Of a stretch of DNA of 64,000 bases, positions 23,801-38,800 are shown one piece after another. Below the pieces are notes generated by a model, which saw nothing but the letters and a program-made list of their open reading frames with translations, searched no databases and was not told the origin of the DNA. Origin of the DNA: Cardiocondyla obscurior (Eukaryota > Arthropoda > Insecta > Hymenoptera > Formicidae); assembly GCF_019399895.1 (NCBI RefSeq), contig NC_091868.1, forward strand, positions 7,379,593-7,443,592, read 5' to 3'. Every line of letters begins with the position of its first letter. Position 1 is the first letter of the stretch. Both the position numbers and the translations under genes were made by a program.

Positions 23801-26800
23801 TTAAGAGTGCAAGCAGTTCTTCCTTTAACCAGATTGCAACTATTTTAATTAGATGACACCGTCGCGATCGTTTTGTTTATTTTAATTCTAGATCACTTTA
23901 AATCATCGTACCCCGCGTAATGTCTAGGGAGCGGGAATTGAAGGGTCGCGCAACACGTCGATCCAGCAAATTACGTTGCGCGCCGTATACGATGATGCCT
24001 TTAATTGGGTGGCGCAAATAACGCATAAATAATCGGGGAAACGTGACGCCGCCGCTCATTCATGGCGGTCGACATCGGTGAGATGCCGTCTATATAGAAC
24101 GACGAGGGGGAAGTATTAGCATAATTCCTAATTTAATTTCTCGATAAATTCCTGATCGCACGCTCGCCTCGAAATGAGATGCTATCGCGGCAACGCTAAT
24201 TCGCGTCTAAGTTTATATCGCCTGGGACCAGCGCGGGGCCTGATAGCATCTCCCACTCTCTCCTGTCTCTCTCGTTCTTTCCGCGTGCCGGGGCCGCCTC
24301 GTAAAATCGGATTATATCGGCTCTGTCGCCCCTGCGATGTCGCGCACTTTATTCCGGCCTGCGTGCGATATCGTCTTCGGGAAACGAGTTTGCGGGGTCA
24401 GAGTGCGAGAGCAAGAGCTGGGCTCTCAGCGAGATCCCTCTTTTTTTTTTGTTTTTTTTTTTTGTTTTTTCCTCGGCGTTTCTTTTTTCCCCCCGCTTGC
24501 GCTTTTCCGCGCCGGAAAAGCATATCCCGGCCTGGGACAAAAAGACTTGATACATTTTCAGTGCCATGCAAATGGCCAGACCTCGGTACGCACGACGGAG
24601 ATCGCGAGGGAGAAACTTTTGCGGGTCAAGTAGCAGCTCCTCTTTTCAAGAGGTCGGTCGAGTTTAATTTAGCATTCCTCCTATGTAACCGCCGAATTTA
24701 TTTTTCGCATTCCAAAAATCCCACGCAACCGTCTCGCCCTCGAGAAGACCGCTTCTCCTGGCTCCGAGATTACTTAACTCACTGAAGAAGGCAGAAAGGC
24801 AAACTCGGGGGGCCGGTAGAGCAAATTGAAAATCGGCTGGCTCGTTTGTCGGCCTCGGAGGTCCCGAGGAAAAAACGGCGGATTTTCCCGGAGCTTCTGA
24901 GACCACCGAGGGGTATGGTCCACCGCTCCCGGCAGGTGAGCCCGTCGAGGAAGTTACTGGCAGCTGATTCCATAAACAGATAGGAAAGGAGAGTTTCCAC
25001 GGCCTAAAATAATGAGGGGACAGCGCACCATGTACACACCGCGCGAGTTTGTAAACTACGGCTCTCGCCTCTTTTACCTGCCGGACTTCTCGGATTCTGT
25101 GAAACGTCCGAGCGAATTTCTTCGCGCGCGTGCCACGGATAGGGGATCGTTTCGCGGAAAATTCACCAGCGCGAGAGAATCCGAGAATTATAGCCGATAC
25201 AATTTTCGGTCTGGCTCGGTTCTTAATGCTACGAGCCACGTGAGATTAAACGGGGCGTCTATCGCGACGCGCGTAGGCAGTCTCAAAATCCTTTCTAAAA
25301 ATAAAATTGACTTTACATTTTTGAATTTTGAATCAAGTAATGAAATTGTATTAAAAAAAAAAAAATTATTCCGACGTTAAAAAGAAGGCGAAAAATTTTT
25401 TATTTGTGCGCTCTAGGATTTGTGGTGATAAAGGCAAAACGGTAGCCTTCACGGTAAAGATTCTCAAGTAAAAGATAAACACCGAAGAATTATAATGGTA
25501 GTCACTGACGCGACGGTAATTATTTTCATAATGAATGACGCGCTGCGCTGTTTTACTTATCGTGATTTGACACAGTTCAACGATAGAGCGTCGTCTGAGT
25601 GCCAGAGAATCTGCGTTTTCCTGCCAATTGTCGTACGCGCGAGTCCTAAATTCAAGATTGAAGAATCAACACGCGTATCGAGAAACTGTGCCAGGTTTGC
25701 TTGAGAGCAGCCACACGGCGCGTCTATCTTCTTGTAATAAATAACTCATAAATTTTAGTAAATGACGACAATAAGCACTCGATTCTGGCATTGGCACTCG
25801 CCTTGGTAAACGGGATAATAATGCTTAATCATGTTAATAATTCATTTACTACTTTGTTCGAAATAGATACGTTATTTCTTATACATATACGATATATTAT
25901 AATGTATAATAAATGTAAGAAAGTGTATCGTTTAAATCGAACAGATATTAAACGTGAACAATAAATTATCAATACACGAAATCGATTTTTCCATAACGAA
26001 AATATCAAGGAGACCGATAATTTTTTCACGAGCGTTCTCCATTTTTAAGATTAAGTATTTCTCCAACCACATATTAAATTAGAAAGTCTGTGAAAGTCTT
26101 ACATAAAGAATAAAGTTCCATCGTCTAATCCAACATTAACATTGGCTCGATATAAAATTCTAAGAATCATAAAAAAGGATAATTAAATAAACCAAAGTAG
26201 AAGTTTATGCGCATTGGTAAAAATACATTATTCGCATTCGGAAGAGCAACCTTCACGGTGTGACGACTCAATAAAAAAAAAAGAAAAGAAAAGGAAAAAA
26301 AAAAATGAAAGTTCTGTGCGTTCGTTTTCTTTTTCTTTATCAGACACCGAGAGTCAATCGTAGTGGGTCGTCTCGTTGTCAGTGGCCGGTTCAGCTTGCT
26401 GAAATCTATCAGAGACGGTGTCGCTTTTTTTTTTTACGGCAGATCAACGAGATCCGCCAGCAGGTAGGAGACGTCCTCGCGCGCCGCGGTGTTAAAACGC
26501 TTTCGGTGTTTCGGGATTCTTTAATCCGGATTACGCCAAGCCTGCCGGTAGTTTTCGACATACCGCGGCCGTGTCGCACGAGCGAGCCGGATCCTTCTGT
26601 CATCGTTTCGTCAGCATGTCGCGCGCCGCGCGCGTCCCATTACCAGGACGAAAGGCGTGAAACGGATTTAATCCCGGAAGGAGCGTCAAAAGGACACCCA
26701 GCGCGAGTCCTTGATCTTTAAAATATCCTGGAGATTTTTTAATGTGCGCCCGCGAAAGAAGAGTGTTCCTGGCCGATCCCTTTTGGGATGCGATTTAGCT

Positions 26801-29800
26801 ATACTAAGATTCTTCGAATATACTATAAGCGTAAAATATATGTATAGAAACCTAAAGAATTAATTTATTCTTAACGGGTCGGGGATTAATGAGCGGCTCT
26901 GGATTAATTATTATATATATGAAGACTTAGAAGTATCGATTTATATCCAGGACAGGTTTAATACTTGATCGATTCGTGACGTGGATGTTTTTAAAAAAAA
27001 TTATTCAACCAAAGGAGAAAAGGGGGTGAAATTAACAAATACCTATATCCATAATTTTTCTATACGTGCCGCAAATTGAATATGTGTCTTAAATTAGAGC
27101 TGATTATATGGTGGTACGTTCCCTTTTACAAACCGAAAGATGCTCGCGCCTCGATCGAAGAGGATCAACGCCCAACCGCAAGCCGCCACAAAGGACTCGT
27201 CTGAGATTGAAAGGCGCCACTGAATGCGCAATGCTCTTTCTCCGCAATGGAAAAAAAAAAAAAAAAGAGAGAGGAGAGGAGAAGGGGAGGAAGAAAAACA
27301 CGCGAGAGGAGGAAAGAGACGGAGGAAAGGCGTACCCCAGCCATGTTGGATCTTCTCAGCCATTTTTGGGGACGAAAAAAGGCGGGATAGGGGGCCCGCT
27401 TCGTGAAAACCGCTTTGAAGAAGACCATGTCAAATCTGACAGCTCGCGGGAAGGGTCCACATATGGGCACGTAAGGGCCAAAAGGGCCCGCCTCGACCTC
27501 GCGTTCGCCCGTCGAAAGCGAACGAGCTGCCGCTCAGCTCTCCTCTGTCCCCGTGCTTCCGTGATTCCCCCCCGGTCTTTTCCTCTCGTTCGGGATCGTG
27601 GGGGACAGAGGGGCATTCATTCATGCACGCGTTCCCAGAATGCAACGTGCGTGTGTCCAGTACACGCACAAAACTCCTGGTGGGGAGGAAATCAGCGCGA
27701 AGGGACATGGCGGAGTAGATAAACCGAGGTACCTCTGACGAGAATACCTACCCCTTTAGAACCGGAAAAGCGTCGGATCAAAACACGCGGAGCAACGTAT
27801 TACAATGAAAAAATTTATAAATAAAAAAAATAATAGCGAAAGAAAGCGACAAGAAATTATTAGATGCATTTTGAAAAATAAATCATGCTTAATATACATA
27901 CAGCTACTGAAGATTAATAACGAAACCGCGTACGTGACTGTATGCGTAATGATATGCGATAAAAATATTTCTCGGAACTTATTTCTCATATTTCTTACGA
28001 TAGAATTACAACTAGAATGGATAATTATTAAGTCTGCTGTTTAAGCCGAGAGTAGAGTAAATATGAAGAAGTCTTTCTAAACGTTTCAAAAAGTCGGCTT
28101 AGATAGAAATGTAGAATGTGTAAAAATAAACATGTCTCGAATACGGGCCTTTAATACGGAAGTATAGCAAATGTATATGTACACATGTATTTTTTTAGCA
28201 GTGTCGAGAAACGTTCAGAAAAAAAAATTAACGCGCTTTCAAATTGCATAAGCCAAGAGCGGCTTCGGCCTTGGCGAGGTTGAGCCGCGCCCAATTCGTG
28301 CTTGCGAATGTCACACGGAAGTGACGCGTCTCTGTGGAAAATCGCTCGTCGAACGTCTGAGCGATTTCCTTGAGCTTGTCCGTCTCGCGTCTCTCACGCG
28401 GTTTTTCGGGACGCCTGGTTGCACAACAAGACCGAACTCGATGCAGAAATATAAGCGAACGCGGGACTGCACGCGGTAGAAGCGAGCTTAAATCGAGTAG
28501 CATCGACGTAGATATGCGACGGAAAATTCTGACAAAACTATGTAGAGATTTTGAAAGTATCATCGCGCATTATCCTTAACGACGTAAATGTAGTTGATGA
28601 ATTTAACGTTTTCTCGTTATAGAAAACGCTGTCAATTTAACGAAGCAGAGCTCGACAGTTCTCCTCTTTCCTCCGCGCTTAAGAATAAGATCGCGACAGC
28701 TTGTAGCGCAATTCGTCGCTTTAATTACGACATAATGCAGTGCTTAACGTATGTGTGTGTGTGTGTGTGTTGGATTAATTAACGTGAAAGATTTGACATT
28801 TAGAGTCCGGGGCTTGGAAGCGGATACGGCGGTAGCGGCTGCGACACACGGCGTCGAGGCGAGTTCTCTGGTTACAGACATGGGCAGCGCGCTGCCCAGA
28901 CACCGTGTCCGCTGTAACCGTAAACCGGGGAATGGTACCAGTATTCGCGGCTATTTCGGGGCCACGTCGGCGCTACGATTTGAACGAGTGTCTCTCCTTC
29001 CGCTTGACCCGAAAGCATCTTTATTCGCATGCGAATATTCGCGCGGCAGCTCACGTTATTTGCGAGAAGAGCAATATTGATGAGCGCACCTTCGAACGTG
29101 CACGATATATCGCGCCGTCAATCAAGACTTTCGCCGGATAATTCATAACTCCGAAATATTATAATTTAAGTATTTCTTTCGAAAGCGGCAAAGATGAACA
29201 AAATATTATCGAATACAAATGAGTTAAGAAGATAAACGAGCGGGTTTTTAATATATTAAATACGCTTAACACAGTTTAATGTTCGAAAACCTACACCCGT
29301 ATAATGAACAAGAAATAGACAGGGGTTCATATTAATAAGATAAATTATGTATGCCGTATTCATTATTAGGTGTTTTATCAAATCGAATATTAAAGGATCG
29401 ATTGTTTAAAATATACATATACCTCGTGAATTTTAGAGTAAAGAACAAAAGATTTAATTAAATTATAAATTTAATGAAGAGGAAAACTGTTGCTCCAAAT
29501 ACTTCGAGTTTTTCTTGAAAAAAATTTCTTTTTTAGTTTTAATTTATATACGTCGAAATGGCAGATTCAAAACGAAGAATCTATTTCGATGGTACCTCGC
29601 GTTCTCGAGTGATTAACAGCGGCAATCGTCAAAGTTAGCCAGTCGGACGCCATATCGAAAGTACCTACGTAGGGCGTACCGAGTGTGCGAAGGGCGAGGT
29701 AAAGTAGCGCCACCCTCTTTGTGTCACCGACGAGTCTCTGCTTTTCAGAAGGAGTCAATATTGGCGCAGCCATCTCTCTGTCTCTAACCCTTACCGACCA

Positions 29801-32800
29801 CCCCCGCGGCCGTTACCGCCCTCTCGACGCTGACTTCCCCATCTGTCTCATTCCACATCCGGCGAAAGTACACTGTCCCTTCCAGAAAACCCGGCACTTC
29901 GATTATTTTTAACCCTCTTCCTCCCTTCCTTCTTGTCTGCGAATCGATACTCGCGGTTAATCAACTGCCGGGCAATCGAAATTGTCTGAAATTTGATCAA
30001 GTATGAAAATCCAAGCACGAACTTATCTTCCGCCTTAAAGATCGGGAATGCAGACGTAACGTGTGTATCATTATATATAAATACCGTATATTTAGACAAA
30101 ATATTTATACGTAGCCGGAAATAGTTTTAGAAAGTTAATTTGAAATATTAATGCTATCAAACTGCGAGTAAGATAAATTAATCGACATTAATTGAAGTAA
30201 TGTAAAAAAAAAAAGAAAAAAAATTCTTTTTTTTTTTTTTTAAATTAAATTTTGCGCAGCACTGAACGAGTAGTAAAAATAATGATTGAAAATTTAATAT
30301 TTAATATTCATAAAAGGTTTAATAAAAGGTACGCGTATTGTTCAATCAGGTGAAAAATATGTTAGCAATATTAAACATAAAATCGTAATTGCGTATCGCA
30401 TTCCATTTTTATTCCATATTACTGCGTAACTTTGCAAAAAGTTTTTCGACGTTATAGATATGTATTTTTACACCATTACGTAATAAATGCACCGGGGTTA
30501 TTGAAACTTAATCTTTTTTTTCCCCCGGCTTTATGATTATTATAGTAACATAAAATGCTTTTAAAAGTTTCGTGCTAAAAATATCTTTTGCAGAAATTAT
30601 TAATTTAATTTCTGTCTAATTTGTTAAATGTTTAAAAGAGAAATAAAAATTAAAAAAAAAAAAAAAATTAATTTGTGTCTACATTTATTTCGTAATGTTT
30701 TAAGATTTTCATATTTTCACGGGCACGCGAGCAAATACGTAGATTTATTTTAGACAAATGGATATATCCAAACTCGGCCCAATGCCACATTTAATATTCG
30801 GAGTTACCCTGATTAGTCTTTTATACATATGACTTCCGTACGTGACTTTGCAACAGTTGTCATTTCTGAAATATACACGCCTCGCTCGATCCGCTGAGCT
30901 GCCCTTCTTTGTTCACGCGCAAAGTTTTACGACGGTGATACGGCAGATCATCGAGTCCGGTTCGTAGAAAATGTTAGAAGAGAGAAAGAGAGAGAGAACC
31001 GCACACGTCGCCTGATAAAACGTCGCCACAAACAAACCCGGTGAGCAGCCGAGCGCATGTGTTTCGCTTATGCGGCGCGAATAAAACGTCCGTCCCTAAT
31101 CTAATCTAATCTAAAGTGGACAATCTCTGACGGCCGACAAATGAGAGAGACGTTAATCTCGCTGCCAGTAGTTTCCAAGCAATGAGCATGGAGCGTGTTT
31201 ATAGTTTAATTATTAATCTGGAATAGACGTCTCTTTTCACATCGGATTAGGTCTTAATAAACTCGTGAGATTTATCGTCGTCGCTGATTGTAAAAAAGGA
31301 AGCTGAAAGTATTGCTACGAAGTCATTAAATATCTGACTAAACGTATAAAAAGAAAAAGAAAACAAATAAATGGATAAATTGTCGAGCAACGGTGGAAGA
31401 AAGGTATTCTCTGCGGCTGAAGAACTATATTATAATTTGCGTGTACAATTGTGCGGGCTCGCGACAACGTTAATTCCTTCGGGAATGTAAATCTAAAATT
31501 TCATGAAATTTCTATATTTTATAACGCGATCGACCGATCGAATCGAGGTCAGCGCCGACGACAGTCATCGATTAGATCGGTCCGGGAGAAGCGACTTAAA
31601 TTTTAACAACAAATCGATCGCACAGGATAAGATTGTCGGCCGGCTGGAAATAACGTCCTCTCCCTCCATTTTTCTCCCCTGCGCGCTGTCGGATGAAGGG
31701 GACGAGCGAGGACGTAGGCGAGAGCGAGGGCGAGGGTTCGAGGGTTGGTACATTAGCAATGTTTTGTTGACACTGGAGAACAACGACGAAGCCATTACTG
31801 GCTTCTGCCAGCGTGATGTAGCCCTTCGATCCATCGTGAAAGCCGGCGAAACGGCAAACCCGCGATAGAAACGACTCCGCGGCCTCCTTCTATCGCCGAC
31901 GAGATACTGTTGCCGGAAAAATTATTTCCCGCGCTCTTGATTTTCACACCTTACGAGCTGTACATCTCAAAATCCAACCCCACGAGTAAAATCTTATACA
32001 AGACCGAAATAAATCCTCAGGCCATCAAAGCCTTTGATTATTTTATTATCGATAAGGATTAGCGATTAAAAAATCATTCGACTAAAGAATAATAAATTCG
32101 AGGTATCATAAGTCGGCGATTACGAGATGCCTGTGTGTCTCAGTTTTTATTTCTGACGGCATAATGTTGCTCTCAGCCTATCGCTCGCGTCCCTTCTGGG
32201 ACCGGAATCACGTCGTGACTCTTTCTACCCGCGGGACTAGCGCGCGACGATAATAAAGACGTTTTAAACGCCGTATACAAGCACGGTCGCTCTCGCACAA
32301 AGAGAGAAAGAGAGAGAGAGAGCGAGAAAGAGAGGAAAAAAGAAGCAAAATATACAGCGCGACCAGCGCGTGCGGTCGGAGGTTTATTTTTGACTGCGAA
32401 GAATGAAGGCACAATGCACTCGCGGGATGCACCGGCCATATCCCCGTTCATCCCGCTCCGCCACCTCCGTCTCTATTGTTTATCATTCGGACGATGATCG
32501 AAATCGATGCGTTTTAAGTGTCACGCATATACACAACGGAGCGCACGAAAAAGGGCACGCAGCTACGAAACATATAGCTTTTATTTTCCAAGCCGAGTGA
32601 TAGAGTTTCGATATTTGAATGAAAAGAGCCGACTGACCGATGTTTCTCGGGACGTAACACGGCGTTGTCGAAAACGTTGCAACTACGGTACATTTTTTTT
32701 TTTTTTTTTCCTTTTTTATTTGTATATCGCGTCGCGAAAACGCGCCTGTCAACAGCCCTCGTCAACCTCTCGTCGCTCGAGAGGAAAATCCGAGTAATTT

Positions 32801-35800
32801 GCGTTGAAGGAGGAGGCCGACTCGTTCGATCAAATCTGCGCTTGCTTATTATTTATATTACTTTCCCCCAACGACCGAAGCTATCGGCCAGGGCTAAAGT
32901 GGCCACCGGAGATTCATCTCCCTCGCGATGCTGCAACGCGACACCGCACGCACCGTCGGAAAATTTCGAGAAGCAACGGGGACGGGACGGATCATCCGGC
33001 GCCGTCGCCGATCATCTTAATCAGCATCATTGCGCGTTATCTCGCGTTTGGGCGACACACGCACGTTCCGTTGTCATCGGACACCGGTACCGAGAACAGC
33101 AGTTCCGTTACGTGTCGTCGTTGACGTGCTCCGTCGTCGTCATCGTCCTCATCATCATCGTCGTGCGTTTCTCTTAAAGTGCAACGGATGCATTTCGGCG
33201 CGACTGAATAGCTGACGACTTTGTGTCTGCGCGCATCGACCGACGCAAATAATCCGACGCTGATTACAGCCGGCGAGGTCTGCCCTTCTTCAGCCGCTGT
33301 CCCGTCTTATCGGGCTCGGCCCCGATTTTTATTTCGGTATGCAAAACAATGGCGATATACCACGGGATTTTATCTCGATTGACGTCTCATTGTTTAAAGT
33401 TCGTTACGTCAGGAAGAAAAGAGAGAGAAAGAGAAAGAGAGAAAGAGAGCGGCTTATAAGGGTTAAATGGATATAATGGGCGTTTCGAGAATCCATCGTG
33501 TTTAGATCGGTCTTATCTTCCGCGCGATTTGGCTCTCGTACACTTCCGCCCGGCTGCGCCGCTCCGCGCGGCGTGTGTCGATAATTATGGCCAACCGATA
33601 CCAATTAATTCGACCGTTACGATTCGAGAGCGCACGCAGTCATTATCTTACTACATAAATCGCTACGCAGACATTGGGCGCGAAAAAGGAGCGGCAAGTC
33701 AGCGAAAATTGGATTACGATCTAATGGCGATTCCCTGTTATTATTATAATCATTATCGGACATCGTTATATATTTAAATCGTCGCGCGTTTAATTTCTAT
33801 TACGCGTTGGAGTTTGCATTTAATGTTAACCCGTTCTCTCTCAACGATTATTTGACGGCGAGCTCCGTCAAACACCGCGGCGCCGATAATTTAAGTTATC
33901 TCTTGAAATTTATTTTGCCCTTATTTTTTTCGGGCAGTATGCGCTCTATTGAGCGTGCGCGTTATGTCGTATCGAAACAAGGCTGGTAGTTAAATCGTTC
34001 GATAACAGCTCCCGGGAGAGGACTATAGTCCCCTGTATTTGACGTTTTTTGTCTGCCACAGACGCCCACGAGACGCCCCTATCCCGAGGGGCTTGTCGGG
34101 AACGCCGCCCCTACGTACTCGAGATATTCACTTAATTTCCAACTGCGTGCACGTTAAATAGCTGAATAATTATATGCGTTTATTATTAATATTATTATTA
34201 TTATTATAAAAAAAAATTAATTTTTTGCTAATCATAATTGATTGCACCGTTAATTTAACGAAGAGAGTTTTCGTTGAATAATATGTGAATCCGGCCGATC
34301 CATGCGAATCGTGGTTACGGCGTTTTCTCGCGAGGGAGGAAGTGGGAAGCACCACCGTGGCAAGATCGGTACACACGTCATGCCACGGGGGACGTATCGA
34401 ATTTCTTATGGCTTCTGTATATTCCCATAGACAGAGGCAGGAGGTCAGGTATGCACGCACGTCTACAAAGTGCTGGGCGGAATTAACGCATCCGTCTCCA
34501 AGCGTTCGGGGGGGGGGATCGCGGCAAAATAATCAACCACCGGCATATAACTTTAATTGCTATTTTACACCTTTAGAAATTGAATACTTGAATTCAATAA
34601 ACTCCGCGTGACTTGCGAAAAAAGTAGCTGTAATAAAATTAAACGCTCGAGATTAAGCGTTATACAAGCAACGTACGTTGCCAAGAATTCACGATCACCC
34701 TAGGCACACTAGTGACGATGCGAGTCTTACAGACCTATCCGATAACTTTGCGAATACGCGCGTACGGCATCATATTCGTCGCGTATTAATTACAGGAAAT
34801 CCCGCAGAGTACCTTACGCTTCCGGGTTATTCTAATGTCGCAAAAATTCTCCGCTTAACTACTCTCCGCTTTACGGCCGATTTTCGCGAATACTTTCTTA
34901 TTTGATTTACCACCGATGTATCTCGTTAAATCGATCTCGAGTACGAAAGCATTTTCGACCAATTCAATTATTGATTATTCTTATTAATATTACGTTTCAA
35001 CTCAATTCATTACAATTATAATTCGCTTAGCTCGCAATTTAATTTGAAAACCTGCGTTAATACCGTTAGATCGTACAATTTACATTTAAAGAATATGGAA
35101 TGTTCAAAGGCTTCCCTCGTAATGGATTCGTATCCGGTTCGGTCCGGATACCGACGAGCACTTTCGATTATCGCGGCGATTCCGTCGGGAAGTGCTAAAT
35201 TTCGCGGAAGAATCCGTGAGAGATCGGCTCTGTCAGCGGTCCAGATGGCCCGGCTGGTACTTATTTATTTATTATTCACTCGACGAGGAAATGGACGGCT
35301 GCGGGTGCAAGGGTGCACGCGACACGATGCTCTTTCTCGCTCGCTACGCGGCGGAAGGCGTCGCGTTACGTACATAGTTATGGGGCCTCTGCTCGTTTCT
35401 AAAATCGGATGTAGAGCAACGACCTTCCAAACAACACGGGACTCCTACGGAGAGAACGCGCGCTTCTATCCGCGAGGAACGCTAACACGTCCCGCCGATC
35501 ATGCCGTCGGGCGAGTGGAAATATCGCTGGATATTATTTATGCGACGGGTCGGTTGATAAAACTACCGTCTTTTTATTTGCTGCCTGTACTAATGTTTCA
35601 TGAACTTTGCGATTCTAATTCGTTCCGGTTAATGTAGAGCTCAACATATTTTAATACGTTTAATACGTTTAATAAAATATTTAATTAATAATGGTTTAAC
35701 ATTGATTTTTAGCGTTAATAGAGAGAAAATTGATACTTTTCCCGATGACCCAATTCGGCAGCTACAATATTTCTGCTACATTAAATTTGTAAATGTTTCT

Positions 35801-38800
35801 CTTCTATCGAAGCACGTGTCTGATATTTCAATTGGCTAAGGAGGTCTTTGAAGTAAAAAAAAAAAAAAAAACTCACCTGTGCTCGGCGGCGCGGTCTCTC
35901 TGTCTCCTGTTTTTGAACCAATTGCTGACCTGCGTGGTGGTGAGGCCGGTGCTCTCCGCCAACTCTCGCTTCTCGCGCGGCGACGGATACGGATTGGTGG
36001 CGTACCAATCCCTCAGGACGCTCCTCGACTTCTCCTTGAAGCAGTAAGACGTCTCCTCGCCGTCCCAAATCGTGCGCGGCAAAGGGAACTTACGACGTAC
36101 CCGGTACTTCCCTGCAAAGTGAAAGACGAACCACTTTGTAAATAAAAGTATCGTTTTCTCGCTCTTTATCTCTCAAAGAAGGCATTAAACGAAAATAAAA
36201 TTTCGAAGGCGTCACAGTAATCTCAAGATTGCGGTACCGTCGAAACAAATACTATCGCGTGAGGCTGTTCTTTAAATATGCCCATTTAACGGCCTCGAAA
36301 ACAAACGTTTATCGGCAGCCCAGCGAGTGAGAATCTCACCGCAAACGCCGACTCGCGACGCCTGGAAAAACGGAAGAGGAAGCGGCGGAGTGGTGCTATT
36401 ACGCGCGTCGATTCTCCAAGCGTGCGCCGCACACAGAGGCACGCTTTGTTTCTAGCTTCTCTTTTTCGGGGACGGATTTGGTTTCTGGGCCGAGTGCAAC
36501 GACGACGACGACGACGACGACGTCGACGCCGTCGGCTTCGCGTCCGACGTTTGCGAATAAGATCGCGCGAGTAAAATCGGGCCAAGTCTATACCGCTCAT
36601 TAGGCTTGAACTTAATTGCGCGCGCGATAACAACTGCGCGGTAAAATTTGCACTCGCGAAATAGGTAATTCTTACCGGCTTTACTATCTGCAGACGTATA
36701 TACGGCACGTTAATATCGCAAACGCGGAAAGAAAAAAAAGGGAACGGTTAAAAAAGGTTCTTACTAACCAACTGCGCCGAGAGGCCTTCCGCGCAGCCTC
36801 TCAGCTTCGATGTAGTGGGCCTTGAGCCAGAGAGCCTGCAACTTCGGATGATTGTTCGGGGCGAAGGTGTGGCTCTCCAGGATCCGGTAGAGCTCCTTGA
36901 ATTGGCCCCGATGGAAGGCGACGATCGCCTTGGCCTTGAGGACGCTCTCGTGCCGGTGTAACCTATTGCACGCCGGCAGAGACCATAGAAATCGGCTGAG
37001 CCTCTCCACGGAGCCGGCCTGCTGAAGAACCTGGACATTCGACACCATCGCCTTGAAGACGATAGACAGGGGGGGCACACTGTTAGTCGGCAAAACTCAT
37101 CCCGGGTCTCCTCTTATTCTAGTGTATCTTGTATATGTCTCATATTCACCTCTTTCAGCCGATAACTTTCGATAAAAGAAACACCACGTTGGACTAACGC
37201 ATAATGAAGAGAAAATCTAATAACGGCGCGCAAAATTACAGTAGACATCATTGACGTTTAACGTCGGTATAATTTCTCGAAACGACTATTAATGAACTTA
37301 AACGATCGCGTAACACGATCCCAAGTGGAACTACACATCAATTTTATTTCGTCGTTTACTTCAGTTCGTTTTATCGGCGCGATACTGTGTCGTGCCCCCG
37401 CGCGTTTCTCCTGTTGACGTAATTAACCACCGTGGATTCCGTTTGAGAAATGAGCTATCCTATTTGCCGGTATCCGCACATGTCTGCTTTACGTCACTGA
37501 CATTTATTCGATATCACGAGCCATATATTGCCAAGTCTAGATATCGCGGTATTACGTATCTTTAATTTACAGATAACCGATTTGCTAAAAGCGCGATACC
37601 GTCGTAAGATCGATACGTTACCAGCACGTGTAAATTTTATTGCAATACAAAATCTATGGCGGTCTAAATATAGTCAATTGACTCTAATTACTGCTCTCAT
37701 CGCGCAAATCTTCCGTTCTGGTCATTTATATCCTTTTTCCCCCTCAACATTTTTAAAATTGTAAAAATAATCACCTTGAATTACGTATTCATTTTCGCGT
37801 TCAATTTCATACGTTAAGTGAAACCTCGAGATTTTTCGCTTTCTTAAGGAAAGTCGACGAGGGAGTAACATTCCTCTAATGCACGAAATTAATTATTAAG
37901 CACCGACACGAAATTAAGACGTTGCAATTCGTACGCGGACGGATGATCGCTTAATTGGCAATACGAACTCTGTACACCTGTCATCTTTGTCGGCTCGCTG
38001 TCGTCGCCGGACGTCGCCGAATTTTCCCGCGATACGGCCGATTAATCTCATCGCGTGGCATAACGAGGAATGAGTGTTACGTCACCCGAGCGGGAAAAAC
38101 ATATGACACAGATCTTGAAATCGGATTAGCTGTCAACGACGTAGGTGTCGATTAGAAGGATCGTTGTTACCCGAGTTTTCCTTATTACATTTTAGAACAG
38201 GACGATTCAGACGTACAATACCCCGGCAATTACTTTGATTTTTTTTTCTTTCTCTTCACGTAATAATGTAATAATAAAAAAAATTCCATCTATTTTAATT
38301 TTTTCGCTGAATTTTAAATAAATGTATGTATTCCGTATATACATACATACAAATAACTATACCAAGTAATTAATAAATTTAATTCAAAATAAAGACACGT
38401 TTAATGCATAGCAAATAAATATTAAAAATGATTAAAATTAGAAAATAAAATAGTTAAGAAAAAATATCTAAATTAAAGTTAAGAATTCAAAAATTAGATA
38501 ATGATTCAATATATCAGACCAAGCTGCTAAACTTGGGCCGTGAGTCGATGTTCTAGAATAATTTAAATCTGATTTAAGAGCCATTCCTATTTTCCTTTTT
38601 ACTCGGTCGATTTGAATAAGAAATGGATCGGTCCGGCATACCCGGTGCAACACATCGATTTTATTTATGCTTTGAAAGGGGAACTGTTACGGGCACTTCG
38701 AATGATACAAGACAACTAGCGCCCACGTGTCACAGCGTATGGCAACAATCGCAATATTTTTTGAACAAATTGATAACGCGATCGCGGGCCTCGATTGTCG

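Larger units (their letters stand above)
21461..35876 (-). other. so: so intron 3 (14.4 kb), no gene seen; likely regulatory
   Basis: No open frame inside has splice context or protein-like composition on either strand. The intron alternates CpG-rich islands with AT-rich stretches and holds GA-rich, GT and ATT microsatellites (32290, 28752, 34180) and palindromic sites at 22201-22224 and 28881-28898. Drosophila so has its eye enhancer in an intron, so this long intron is the natural place to look for Pax6 (Eyeless/Toy) input. I found TTCACG half-sites but no convincing full Pax6 consensus by eye. Confidence 0.7.

Noticed and set aside
24174..25239. Two ~200-codon frames on opposite strands
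   Set aside because: Both are in a CpG-rich stop-poor part of so intron 3, with homopolymer-encoded Phe runs and no family resemblance.
27108..27722. 204-codon plus-strand frame in so intron 3
   Set aside because: It is Lys/Glu/Arg-rich owing to a purine tract, overlaps several antisense frames and matches no known protein.
35044..35637. 197-codon plus-strand frame close to the homeodomain exon
   Set aside because: Protein-like features are absent, and the opposite strand is so intron 3. Length is explained by local CpG richness.
36286..36708. 140-codon minus-strand Arg-rich frame in so intron 2
   Set aside because: The poly-Arg is a reading of the ACG microsatellite; the so splice sites on both sides define this as intron.
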